Source: Betaproteobacteria bacterium
GTDB taxonomy: Bacteria > Pseudomonadota > Gammaproteobacteria > Burkholderiales > Casimicrobiaceae
Reading direction: 5' to 3'
Length of the DNA: 64,000 bases
Assembly: GCA_016720425.1 (NCBI GenBank)
Contig: JADKKQ010000001.1
Coordinates: 186,001-250,000 of the forward strand
Shown here piece after piece: positions 29,265-37,493 of the stretch. A program made the position numbers and the translations under genes. The first letter of the stretch is position 1; each line of letters starts with the position of its first letter. Under the pieces are notes generated by a model. The model ran no database searches, had not been told where the DNA came from, and was given only the letters and a program-made list of their open reading frames with translations.

Positions 29265-30308
29265 ATGAAAAACGGAAAACTGCTGATCGCCATCGTCAAT
29301 TCGAGCTCTTTCGGCATCTCCTTCCCCGGGCACCTGCGGGAACTGGAGACCTTCGCCGACCTGGTGCGGGTCGAGATCCCCCGGGGTGCCGGCGCCGCGG
29401 TCTTCCACGCCCAGCTGGCGGGCGTCGACGGGATCATCGCCAGCGTCACCCCGATGTACACCCGCGAGGTCCTGCTCGGGCTGCCGGAACTGCAGCTGCT
29501 GGCCCGGCACGGCGTCGGCTGCGACAACGTCGACCTCGCGACCTGCAACGAGCTCGGCATCGTCGTCTCCCGCGTCGGCCCGCGGGTCGAGCGGGAGTCG
29601 GTGGCGCAGATGACGCTGGGGCTCATCAACGCCGCGGCGCGCCAGATCGTCACCGGCTGCACGCTGGTGAAGGCGGGGCGGTGGAGCGAGCGGGCGACCA
29701 TTCCGCTCGGCGTCGACCTCCACGGCGCGACCGTCGGCCTGGTCGGCATCGGCGCGATCGGCAAGACGGTGGCGCGGATCCTGGCGCTGGGCTACCGCGC
29801 CAAGGTGATCGCCTACGATCCCTACGTCGACGCCGGCGTGGTGACCGCCAACCACGCGGAGAAAGTGGGCTTCGACGAATTGCTCGCGCGCAGCGCCGTC
29901 ATCTCGCTGCACTGCCCGCTGACGCACGAGACGTCGCGGATGTTCACGGCGCCCGAGCTCGCGGCGATGAACGACGGCGTCTTCCTGATCAACACCTGCC
30001 GGGGCGAGATCTTCAACCAGGGCGACCTGATCGCCGCGCTGGCGTCGGGGAAGGTGGCCGGCTACGCGACCGACGTGGTCGAGAACGAGCCGATCGGCGC
30101 CGATCACGTGCTGCTGTCGACGCCGAACGTGATCGTCACGCCGCACCTCGGGGGTTACTCGGTCGTGTCGCTGCGCGGCATGGGCGAGACCATGGTCGAC
30201 GACATGCGCAGGGTCTTCGTCGGCACCGACTATCCGGAGTTCATCGCCAATCCCGACCTCGCGCTGGCGGACACGCGCATCGCCCGGCGCCGGGCCCGCC
30301 GCGGCTGA
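29265..30308 (+). CDS. D-isomer-specific 2-hydroxyacid dehydrogenase
   Basis: NAD(P)-dependent oxidoreductase of 347 residues of the phosphoglycerate dehydrogenase/hydroxypyruvate reductase family. Visible: GVGCDNVDL, the dinucleotide loop GLVGIGAIGKTVARIL, the catalytic Arg in NTCRGEIFNQGDL, Glu in VVENEP and His in TPHLGGYS. It lacks the ACT domain of SerA. It begins 29 nt after the kinase and is probably cotranscribed. With the kinase and gnd it could act as a 2-ketogluconate reductase; a role on another keto or hydroxy acid is equally possible. Confidence 0.82.
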   Translation: MKNGKLLIAIVNSSSFGISFPGHLRELETFADLVRVEIPRGAGAAVFHAQLAGVDGIIASVTPMYTREVLLGLPELQLLARHGVGCDNVDLATCNELGIVVSRVGPRVERESVAQMTLGLINAAARQIVTGCTLVKAGRWSERATIPLGVDLHGATVGLVGIGAIGKTVARILALGYRAKVIAYDPYVDAGVVTANHAEKVGFDELLARSAVISLHCPLTHETSRMFTAPELAAMNDGVFLINTCRGEIFNQGDLIAALASGKVAGYATDVVENEPIGADHVLLSTPNVIVTPHLGGYSVVSLRGMGETMVDDMRRVFVGTDYPEFIANPDLALADTRIARRRARRG

Positions 30309-30334
30309 CCCGGCGGCAGGCGCGGCGCCCGCGG

Positions 30335-31807
30335 CTAGACGTTGTACGCGCTGGACGACGTCGTCCCGCCCTTGCCGGTCCAGTTGGTGTGGAAGAACTG
30401 GCCGCGCGGCCGGTCGGTGCGCTCGTAGGTGTGCGCGCCGAAGTAGTCGCGCTGCGCCTGCAGCAGGTTGGCCGGCAGCACCGCGCTGCGGTACTGGTCG
30501 TAGAACGCCAGCGCGGTGCTGAACGCCGGCGCCGGGATGCCCTTCTTGGCGGCCGTGGCGACGACGTTGCGCCAGCCCTTCTGCGCCTTCCGGATCTCGC
30601 CGCGGAAGTAGTCGTCGAGCATCAGGTTCGGCAGCTTGGGATTGTTGTCGTAGGCCTCCTTGATCTTGCCCAGGAAGCGCGAGCGGATGATGCAGCCACC
30701 GCGCCACATCAGCGCGATGCCGCCGTAGTTGAGCGTCCACTTGTACTCAGCGGAAGCCGCGCGCATCAGCATGTAGCCCTGCGCGTAGCTGACGATCTTG
30801 GACGCGTAGAGCGCGCTCTTGACGTCGTCGATGAACGCCTGCTTCCGCGCCGCGACCGCGGCGATGGCCCCGAGGGTGGGGCGGGGGCCCTTCAGCTTGC
30901 GCGCCGCGCGCACGCGCTCGTCCTTCAGCGCCGACACGCAGCGCGCATAGACGGCCTCGGCCATCAGCGTGATCGGGATGCCGAGGTCCTGCGAGTTGAT
31001 CACCGTCCACTTGCCGGTGCCCTTCTGCCCGGCGGTGTCGAGGATCCGATCGAGCAGCGGCGCGCCGTCCTCGTCCTTCTTGGCGAGAATGTCCCGGGTG
31101 ATCTCGATCAGGTAGCTGTCGAGATCGCCCAGGTTCCACTCCCGGAACACCTCGTGCATCTCGTCCGCGCTCATCCCGAGACCGGTCTTCATGATGTTGT
31201 AGGCTTCGCAGATCAGCTGCATGTCGCCGTACTCGATGCCGTTGTGCACCATCTTCACGTAGTGGCCGGCGCCCATCTCGCCGACCCACTCGCAGCAGGG
31301 TGCGCCGCCGTCCACCTTCGCCGACACCGCCTGGAAGATGTCCTTGACGTGCGGCCAGGCCGCGGGCGAGCCGCCGGGCATGATGCTGGGCCCGTGCCGG
31401 GCGCCTTCCTCGCCGCCGCTGACGCCGGTGCCGACGTACAGCAGGCCTTTGCTCTCGACGTATTTCTGGCGCCGCCCGGTGTCCTCGAACAGCGAGTTGC
31501 CGCCGTCGATGATGATGTCGCCGGGGTCGAGGTGCGGCAGCAGCTGGTCGATGAATTCGTCCACCGGCTTGCCGGCCTTGACCAGCATCATCACGCGCCG
31601 CGGCGTCTTCAGCTTCGAGACCATTTCCGCGATGCTGTGCGCGCCGAGGACCTTGGTGCCCTTGGCCTCGTTGGCGAGGAAATGATCGACCTTGGCGGTG
31701 CTGCGGTTGTAGGCCACGACGGTGAAGCCGTGGTCGTCCATGTTCAGAATCAGGTTCTGGCCCATCACGGCCAGTCCGATCAGTGCGATGTCTGCCTTGG
31801 TTTCCAT
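30335..31807 (-). CDS. gnd: 6-Phosphogluconate dehydrogenase, decarboxylating
   Basis: Oxidative pentose phosphate enzyme of 490 residues, producing ribulose 5-phosphate, CO2 and NADPH. Seen: ALIGLAVMGQNLILNMDDHG (dinucleotide fold), IIDGGNSLFEDT, GVSGGEEGARHGPSIMPGG, the catalytic Lys in GAGHYVKMVHNGIEYGDMQ, and the C-terminal FFHTNWTGKGG. This is the long, E. coli-like class. The start ATG at 31807 gives METKADIALIGLAVMG. It converges on the kinase/dehydrogenase pair, ending 26 nt from it. zwf, supplying the other oxidative step, is at 59 kb. Confidence 0.96.
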   Translation of the reverse strand: METKADIALIGLAVMGQNLILNMDDHGFTVVAYNRSTAKVDHFLANEAKGTKVLGAHSIAEMVSKLKTPRRVMMLVKAGKPVDEFIDQLLPHLDPGDIIIDGGNSLFEDTGRRQKYVESKGLLYVGTGVSGGEEGARHGPSIMPGGSPAAWPHVKDIFQAVSAKVDGGAPCCEWVGEMGAGHYVKMVHNGIEYGDMQLICEAYNIMKTGLGMSADEMHEVFREWNLGDLDSYLIEITRDILAKKDEDGAPLLDRILDTAGQKGTGKWTVINSQDLGIPITLMAEAVYARCVSALKDERVRAARKLKGPRPTLGAIAAVAARKQAFIDDVKSALYASKIVSYAQGYMLMRAASAEYKWTLNYGGIALMWRGGCIIRSRFLGKIKEAYDNNPKLPNLMLDDYFRGEIRKAQKGWRNVVATAAKKGIPAPAFSTALAFYDQYRSAVLPANLLQAQRDYFGAHTYERTDRPRGQFFHTNWTGKGGTTSSSAYNV

Positions 31808-32078
31808 GGGGTCTTCTCTCGGTCGTCGGGAATGCCGCCGGCACCCCAACGGGAAGCGCCGGTCCGGCGTGCGGGCCGCCGCCGCGGGTTTGCAGCGACC
31901 GGGCGGCCGTCAGGTCCCATGATACGCAACCCGCCGGCGCGGCGCGGTTGCGTCCGATCAACCCCAGGTTCCGTGCTGTCGGTCGCGCGCCGACGCGCAC
32001 CGGCGGTCGGCGCGCCTCCGCGCACCCCCGTCGCCGGCGGGCAGCAGCCTCGGGGCAGCGCAGCTGCGATAATGCACC

Positions 32079-34073
32079 ATGGTTCGCCACGTGCCGCACT
32101 GCGGTCCGACGGCGGCGATCACCTCCATCGAACCCATCCCCTTGCCCATTCCCGGCCACCGGCCCGCAGTCCGCTTCGTCGTCGTCCTCACGGCGATGGC
32201 GCTGGTGCTGTGGACGCTGCTGCGTGCCGTGCTCTGGCTGGCGACGGGTCCGGCGCTGGCGGGCTGGGACAACGCGGCCGGCTTGTTCGGCCGCGGCCTC
32301 GGCTTCGACCTGGCAACGCTCGCGTCCACGCTGGCGCCGTGGCTCCTCGCCTCGGCACTGTTGCCGGATCGCTGGCGCGGCGCACGTTTCCTGGTCGGGC
32401 TGCGCTGGTTCCTGCTCTGGTTCGTCGTCGCGCTGCTGCTGTTCGGCGCCGTCGCCGAATTCACCTTCTGGCAGGAATTCTCGACCCGCTTCAATTTCAT
32501 CGCCGTCGACTATCTCGTCTACACCCGTGAGGTCGTCGGCAACATCCGGCAGTCCTACCCGGTGCCGGCCATCCTGGTGGGCATTGCCGGCGCGTCGGTC
32601 GCGATCGTGGTCGCTCTTCACCGCGTGCTGTGGTTTTCGACGGCGCCGCTCGGGGCGCGGCGACGGGCGGTGCTCGCAGTGCTCGCGTTTGCCCTGCCTG
32701 CGCTCGGCAGCGCGGTGGCCAATGTCGACCAGATGAACGCCAGCGGCAACGCCTATGCCGACGAGCTCTCGGGCAACGGCCTGTTCAGCTTCGCCGCCGC
32801 CTACCGGCGCAACGAGCTCGACTACGACCGCTTCTACCGCACGTTGCCGCAGGACCGTGCCGACGCGATCCTGATCGAGCTCGGCGTCGAACGGCTGCCG
32901 CTGTCGGCGGCGCTGCAGCCGGTCGAGGTCGAGAACGCGGTCGCGCAGATGGGACCGTTCACGCGGCGCCCGCGCAACATCGTGCTGATCTCGGTCGAGA
33001 GCCTGTCGGCGGAGTTCCTCGGCGCTTACGGCAACGGGGCCGGCCTGACGCCCAACCTCGATCGGCTGGCCGCCGAAGGGCTGCAGTTCACCCGCTTCTT
33101 CGCCACCGGCACGCGGACGGTTCGGGGTCTGGAAGCGCTGTCGCTGGGCGTGCCGCCGGTGCCGGGGCAGTCGATCGTGCGCCGCCCCGGCAACGAGCAC
33201 CTCGCCACCGTCGGCGAGATCCTCGAGCACCAGGGCTACCAGATCAACTTCCTGTACGGCGGCTACGGCTACTTCGACAACATGAACGCGTACTTCAAGG
33301 GCAACGACTACGACATCGTCGACCGCAGCGACTTCCCGCCGGAGTCGATCGTGTTCGAGAACGCCTGGGGTGTCGCCGACGAGGTGCTGTTCGCCAACGC
33401 GCTGCGCGTGTTCGACCAGGCGAGCGTGCGCGGCAAGCCGTTCTTCGCCCACGTGATGACGACGTCGAACCATCGGCCCTTCACCTATCCGGCCGGGCGG
33501 ATCGACATCCCCTCGCCCGGGGGGCGCGAAGGCGGCGTCAAGTACACCGATTTCGCCATCGGCGAATTCATCGCCCGGGCGCGGACCAGGCCATGGTTCG
33601 CCGACACGCTGTTCATCGTCACCGCGGACCACTGCGCCGCGGTGGCCGGCAAGACCCGTCTGCCGGTGGGCAGCTACCGGATCCCGCTGATCATGTACGC
33701 GCCCGCGCTGGTGGCGCCCGGCGTCGATTCGCGGCTCGCGAGCCAGATCGAGATCCCCCCGACGATCCTCGATCTGTTCGGCGCCGCCGGCGACGACCAC
33801 TTCTTCGGCCAGGGGCTGTTCGAGGATGCGCAGCTGCCGGCGCGCGCCTTCGTCAGCAATTACCAGGCGCTGGGGTACTACAAGAACGACGTGCTGACCG
33901 TGCTGCTGCCCAAGCGTCGCGTCGAGGCGTTCCGCATCGATCCGCAGACGTTCGCGGCGACCGCTGCCGTGCCGGACCCGCGCCTCACCGACGAGGCGAT
34001 CGCCTATTACCAGACGGCCTCGCGCGCCTTCCGCGGCGGCCGGCTGCGCAGTCCCGACTACCCCGCGCGCTGA
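32079..34073 (+). CDS. LtaS-like inner-membrane sulfatase/phosphoglycerol transferase
   Basis: Predicted 664-residue membrane protein with about five N-terminal membrane helices (from about residue 33 to 225) and a periplasmic sulfatase-fold domain (about 300-600). Metal and nucleophile positions of the LtaS/MdoB class are seen: NIVLISVESLSAEFLGAYG (Glu), the Thr in FATGTRTVRGLEAL, and TADHCA (Asp-His). Such enzymes transfer phosphoglycerol or phosphoethanolamine to periplasmic glucans or surface polymers. Family-level assignment is firm; the acceptor is unknown. No RBS of note; the ATG at 32079 is the first in frame. Confidence 0.87.
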   Translation: MVRHVPHCGPTAAITSIEPIPLPIPGHRPAVRFVVVLTAMALVLWTLLRAVLWLATGPALAGWDNAAGLFGRGLGFDLATLASTLAPWLLASALLPDRWRGARFLVGLRWFLLWFVVALLLFGAVAEFTFWQEFSTRFNFIAVDYLVYTREVVGNIRQSYPVPAILVGIAGASVAIVVALHRVLWFSTAPLGARRRAVLAVLAFALPALGSAVANVDQMNASGNAYADELSGNGLFSFAAAYRRNELDYDRFYRTLPQDRADAILIELGVERLPLSAALQPVEVENAVAQMGPFTRRPRNIVLISVESLSAEFLGAYGNGAGLTPNLDRLAAEGLQFTRFFATGTRTVRGLEALSLGVPPVPGQSIVRRPGNEHLATVGEILEHQGYQINFLYGGYGYFDNMNAYFKGNDYDIVDRSDFPPESIVFENAWGVADEVLFANALRVFDQASVRGKPFFAHVMTTSNHRPFTYPAGRIDIPSPGGREGGVKYTDFAIGEFIARARTRPWFADTLFIVTADHCAAVAGKTRLPVGSYRIPLIMYAPALVAPGVDSRLASQIEIPPTILDLFGAAGDDHFFGQGLFEDAQLPARAFVSNYQALGYYKNDVLTVLLPKRRVEAFRIDPQTFAATAAVPDPRLTDEAIAYYQTASRAFRGGRLRSPDYPAR

Positions 34074-34137
34074 CCGATTCGGCGGCGGCGGCGTCGCCGG
34101 TCGGGCGCGCGCGGCGTGCGACAAGTTGCCGCATACG

Positions 34138-34179
34138 TTGATCGGGATCAACGACGGACCCCCGCCCCGGCGGTATGGT
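34138..34179 (+). promoter_or_regulatory. FNR/Anr-type promoter of the CBS-domain gene
   Basis: TTGAT-CGGG-ATCAA (34138-34151) is a perfect FNR/Anr/Dnr palindrome. A -10 hexamer TATGGT lies at 34174-34179, so the box is centred 41.5 bp before an expected start at about 34186, the class II arrangement. The CBS gene ATG is 47 nt beyond that. Expression is therefore predicted to rise when oxygen is low. Confidence 0.78.
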
Positions 34180-34232
34180 CGCCGGACCATCCACCAATCG
34201 GCCGGCGACGCCGCCCCCGGCGCAGGAAGACG

Positions 34233-34664
34233 ATGTTCGATCAGACCGTGAAGCAGGTGATGCGCCGGCAGAAAGTCGTCAAGGCGACGCCGCAGACGCT
34301 CGTGGGACAGGCCGCGAAGCTCATGGCCGGCAAGAACGTGGGCGCCGTCATGGTCGTCGACGAAGGGCGCCTGATCGGCATTTTCACCGAGCGGGACATC
34401 GCTTATCGGGTCGTCGCGCGTGGCCTCGACCCGCGGGCGACGCCGCTGGCCGAGGTCATGACGCCCGAGCCCGAAACGGTGGCGCCCGACCAGCCATTCG
34501 GCTACGCGCTGCTGCGGATGCACGAGCGTGGCTTTCGCCACCTGCCGGTCGTCGAGGGCGGCAAGCTGCTCGGCATCGTTTCCGCCCGCAGCGCGATGGA
34601 CCCGACGCTGGAGGAGTTCGTGTCCGAAGCGCATCGGCGCGAGCACTACGGCAGGCAGCGCTGA
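34233..34664 (+). CDS. Tandem CBS-domain protein
   Basis: A 143-residue cytoplasmic protein made of two CBS motifs (about 5-60 and 70-128), seen as VGQAAKLMAGKNVGAVMVVDEGRLIGIFTERDI and a second copy ending HLPVVEGGKLLGIVSARSAMD. Free-standing CBS pairs bind adenine nucleotides and sense energy state; the partner is unknown. GGAAGA lies just before the ATG at 34233. A perfect FNR/Anr box upstream suggests an oxygen-limitation response. Confidence 0.85.
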   Translation: MFDQTVKQVMRRQKVVKATPQTLVGQAAKLMAGKNVGAVMVVDEGRLIGIFTERDIAYRVVARGLDPRATPLAEVMTPEPETVAPDQPFGYALLRMHERGFRHLPVVEGGKLLGIVSARSAMDPTLEEFVSEAHRREHYGRQR

Positions 34665-34835
34665 CACTGCGTGATTGGGTCGGCACGAGCAGCCGAACTT
34701 TGTAGGAGATGTTATGGACGCCTCCCTCCCGCCGTGGGTGGGGAGAGGGTGAGGGAGCCCTCGCTGTACCCGACGGCATCGGAGTGCCAAAGTGGTGGTG
34801 TTGCGAAGGACCACTGAGGGTAAGGAGGGCTCGAC

Positions 34836-35885
34836 ATGAAGGTTACGACGTTTGGGCTGGATTTGGCAAAGTCGGTGTTTCAGCTGCACTGGGTGGATAC
34901 GGCGACGGGTGAGGTCTGTCGGCGGCGATTGCGGCGGGAGCAGGTGCTGCCGTTCTTTGCCAACCGGGAGCCGGCGGTGGTGGCGATGGAGGCCTGTGGC
35001 AGTGCGCACTACTGGGGGCGGCAGGTGCGGGCCTTGGGGCATGAGGTGAAGCTGATTGCGGCGCAGTTGGTGCGGCCGTTCGTGCCGACCAACAAGACCG
35101 ACGCCGCGGATGCGCGGGCGATCTGGGAGGCGGTGCAACGGCCGCAGATGCGCTTCGTGGCGCTGAAGGACGAGGGGCAGCAGAGCGTGCTGGCGCTGCA
35201 CCGGATGCGGGAGCAACTGGTGAAGGCGCGGACGATGCAGAGCAACCAGCTGCGCGGGCTGCTGTACGAATTTGGGGTGGTGCTGCCGGTGGGACGGGAA
35301 CGAGCGCTGCTGGTGCTGCCGGACAAGTTGGAGCAACTGGCGTCGCGGTTGCCCGCGATGCTGCTCACGATGCTGGAGCGACAACAGGCGCGGCTGGCCG
35401 AGTTGACCAAGGACATCGTGGCAATCGAGTTGCGACTCAAGGGCTGGGCCAAGACGAACGCACCGAGCCGCCGGCTGCAGGATATCCCCGGCGTCGGGTT
35501 GCTGACGGCGACGGCAGCGGTGGCGATGATCGGCGAGGCCAAGCATTTCCGCTCCGGGCGCGAGTTCGCCGCTTGCCTGGGCCTCGTGCCGCGGCAGAGC
35601 GGGACCGGCGGCCGGGTCAAGCTGCTGGGGATCAGCAAACGCGGTGACGTGTATTTGCGCACCCTGCTGATCCACGGGGCGCGAGCGGTGCTCAATCGGC
35701 GCCGGGAACCCGAGCCGTGGCTGCAGAAGCTGTTGGCGCGACGACCGCCGAATGTCGTCGCGGTGGCCTTGGCCAACAAGATGGCGCGCAGGATCTGGGC
35801 CCTGCTGGCCCACGGCCGGACGTATGAGCCAGGCTACGTTTCGACCCGCCCGGTCCGGGGACAACCCGTCCCCCAGGGACACTGA
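34836..35885 (+). CDS. IS110/IS1111-family transposase (RuvC-like DEDD plus serine recombinase)
   Basis: A 349-residue intact recombinase. The N-terminal RuvC-like domain shows the DEDD residues D9 (GLDLAK), E52 (AMEACGSAHYW), D89 and D92 (TNKTDAADARAI). A coiled-coil middle is followed by the C-terminal transposase-20 domain: DIPGVGLLTATA, then LGLVPRQSGTGGRVKLLGISKRGD with the predicted catalytic Ser255. Enzymes of this family are directed to donor and target DNA by an RNA encoded in the element. The ORF is uninterrupted, so the element may still be active. Confidence 0.95.
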   Translation: MKVTTFGLDLAKSVFQLHWVDTATGEVCRRRLRREQVLPFFANREPAVVAMEACGSAHYWGRQVRALGHEVKLIAAQLVRPFVPTNKTDAADARAIWEAVQRPQMRFVALKDEGQQSVLALHRMREQLVKARTMQSNQLRGLLYEFGVVLPVGRERALLVLPDKLEQLASRLPAMLLTMLERQQARLAELTKDIVAIELRLKGWAKTNAPSRRLQDIPGVGLLTATAAVAMIGEAKHFRSGREFAACLGLVPRQSGTGGRVKLLGISKRGDVYLRTLLIHGARAVLNRRREPEPWLQKLLARRPPNVVAVALANKMARRIWALLAHGRTYEPGYVSTRPVRGQPVPQGH

Positions 35886-36143
35886 CGCGAGGTTATCGAG
35901 CATGAGCTGTTGTTGTCGCTGCATTCCAGGTTGCGCAGGTTGATATCAGCGTGATGGCACCACCGGTCGGACCACGGGGAAGCAAACCTGCAAGGCGCTC
36001 GTCCTTCGAGGACAAGTGGGAGATGAGGCCTTCCCCGGCGTATTCCATCAGGGCCCGCAGGCACACCCGCCTGCACCACAAGGCCGGATATAAGACTGCA
36101 ACCAGACCGTCCATGCCAAAATGCCAATATCGCTTGCCAAACC
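35886..36143 (+). ncRNA. Candidate guide RNA (bridge/seek RNA) of the IS1111-type element
   Basis: The region between the transposase stop and the right repeat has no gene, and this is where IS1111-type elements are known to encode their guide RNA. AAGGCGCTC (35992-36000) equals the bottom strand of the REP target across the CT core. A hairpin GTCCTTCGAGGAC (36001-36013) follows. Then GTGGGAG (36016-36022) can pair with the other target half CTCCTAC with one G-T wobble. Further on, a hairpin GCAGGC...GCCTGC (36057-36074) precedes ATATAAG (36088-36094), identical to the element's right end plus core. The layout fits a target loop followed by a donor loop. The RNA ends are not defined by sequence. 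Confidence 0.6.
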
Positions 36144-36159
36144 GGGAGGCGTCCATATA

Positions 36160-36222
36160 AGCGCCTTCAGGCGCGAATGCAGTTTCAAGGCGGCGATTCG
36201 CGGCTGAAGCCGCTCCCTACAG
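36160..36222. repeat. Right portion of a REP palindrome pair split by the insertion sequence
   Basis: Two REP units face each other: GCGCCTTCAGGCGCGAATGC and, inverted, GCGATTCGCGGCTGAAGCCGC, each able to fold into a short hairpin with a TTCA loop. The missing first bases TGTAGGAG are at 34701-34708, left of the element. Compared with the intact copy at 61681 the shared 51 bp differ at 3 positions. Confidence 0.85.
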
Positions 36223-36317
36223 AGATCTCTCGTTGGAATGTCATTGGTGCCGGGTCACGAGTCCAAGGCCGACGGCGCCGTGGCGCAATTCTACGTTTGC
36301 CTCGTCCTCCTTCCCCG

Positions 36318-37393
36318 ATGCTTCGCCTGACTCTCCTCTTCGCCCTGCTGGTGGCGCTCGCCCCTCGGCGGCGTCGCGCCGCCGCCCAGCCCGCCCAGCC
36401 CGCCCCGACCGTCGCCGCGGCATCGTGGCGCTGCTCGACGTCACCAGCGGCCAGACGGTGCTCGCCGAAAACGCCGACGAGCGCCGCGACCCCGCCTCGC
36501 TCCCAAGCTGATGACGGCCTACCCGCGTGTTCGCCGCCCTGCGCGACAAGGCGATCACGCCGTCGCAGATGGTCAAGGTGTCGGAGGCCGCGTGGCGGGC
36601 CGAGGGCTCGCGGATGTTCATCGAGCCGCGCAAGGCGGTGTCGGTGGACGAGCTGGTGCACGGCATGATCGTGCAATCGGGCAACGACGCGTCGATCGCG
36701 CTGGCGGAGCTCGTCGCCGGCAGCGAGGCGGCGTTCGCGGAGCGGATGAACCAGGAGGTCAAGCGCCTGGGCCTCGTCAACACCCACTTCGTCAACGCGA
36801 CCGGGCTGTCGCATCCGCAGCACTACGCGTCGGCGAGCGACCTGGCGCGGCTGGCCGCGGCGCTGATCCGCGATTTTCCCGAGTACTACCCGTTCTACGC
36901 GCAGAAGGAGTACCGCTACAACAACATCACGCAGCCGAACCGCAATCGGCTGCTGTGGATCGACCCCTACGTCGACGGGGTCAAGACCGGACACACCGAG
37001 ACCGCCGGCTGGTGCCTCGTGGCCTCGGCGAAGCGCGGCGAGCGCCGCCTGCTGTCGGTGGTGTTGGGCGCCGGCTCGGACGCGGCGCGCGCGGGCGACC
37101 GGAGAGCCAGGCTCCTCAACTACGGGTTCCAGGCGTTCGATACCGTCGAGCTCTACGGGCCGGGCAAGCCGGTGTCGACGCTGCGGGTCTGGAAGGGCGC
37201 AGCCGCCCCGCGGGCCGGCGGATTCCTCGCCGGCCAGCACGTCACGCTGCCGAAGGGCAAGGCCGACCAGCTCGCGCTGACGCTGGCGGCGACCGAGCCG
37301 CTGGTGGCGCCGGTGGCCCGGGGCCAGCGCGTCGGCGTGGTCAACGTCGCGCTCGAGGGCAAGCCGATCGCCGAGTCCCGCTGGTGGCGCTAG
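36318..37393 (+). pseudogene. dacA: D-alanyl-D-alanine carboxypeptidase (PBP5/6 type), frameshifted
   Basis: Recognisable low-molecular-weight penicillin-binding protein. Signal peptide MLRLTLLFALLVALAP lies in one frame; IVALLDVTSGQTVLAENADERRDPASL in another; one base is missing in what should be the catalytic SLTK codons (about 36507) and one is extra after LMTAY (about 36526). From 36527 the frame is open for 288 codons: SGNDASIAL (SXN motif), VDGVKTGHTETAGW (KTG motif) and the C-terminal PBP5 domain. As read, no active protein results. Located at the head of a dacA-dat-DUF493-lipB-lipA run in which every gene is broken. Confidence 0.85.
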
Positions 37394-37493
37394 GGACGTG
37401 CCCGCCGGGCCAGCGTCTTCGGCCGCGCCTGGGACGCTGGTGCGCCTGTGGGTAAAAGCCGTGACCGACGCCAGCGCCTCTTCAAAGGGCGCC

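Larger units (their letters stand above)
34707..36159 (+). mobile_element. IS110-family insertion sequence, IS1111 type, inserted in a REP palindrome
   Basis: A 1453-bp element. Subterminal inverted repeats TATGGACGCCTCCC (34713-34726) and its complement (36144-36157) are perfect over 14 bp. Outside the 13-bp core repeat there are 7 bp on the left and 3 bp on the right, the asymmetry described for IS1111-type elements. Both junctions carry AG (CT on the other strand): 34707-34708 and 36160-36161. Joining the flanks (TGTAGGAG then CGCCTTCAGG) restores a REP that occurs uninterrupted at 61674-61691, so the boundaries are well supported. There is no longer target duplication. Confidence 0.9.

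Noticed and set aside
30747..35924. A 1725-codon open frame on the minus strand, antisense to the sulfatase, CBS and transposase genes
   Set aside because: It is a high-GC shadow: Arg/Gln/His-rich composition, no domains except frame-shifted pieces of gnd, and it opposes genes with clear motifs.
34701..36222. An IS insertion making a target-site duplication like DDE elements
   Set aside because: The intact REP at 61674 shows that only the dinucleotide AG is shared by both junctions, so this is IS110-type recombination.
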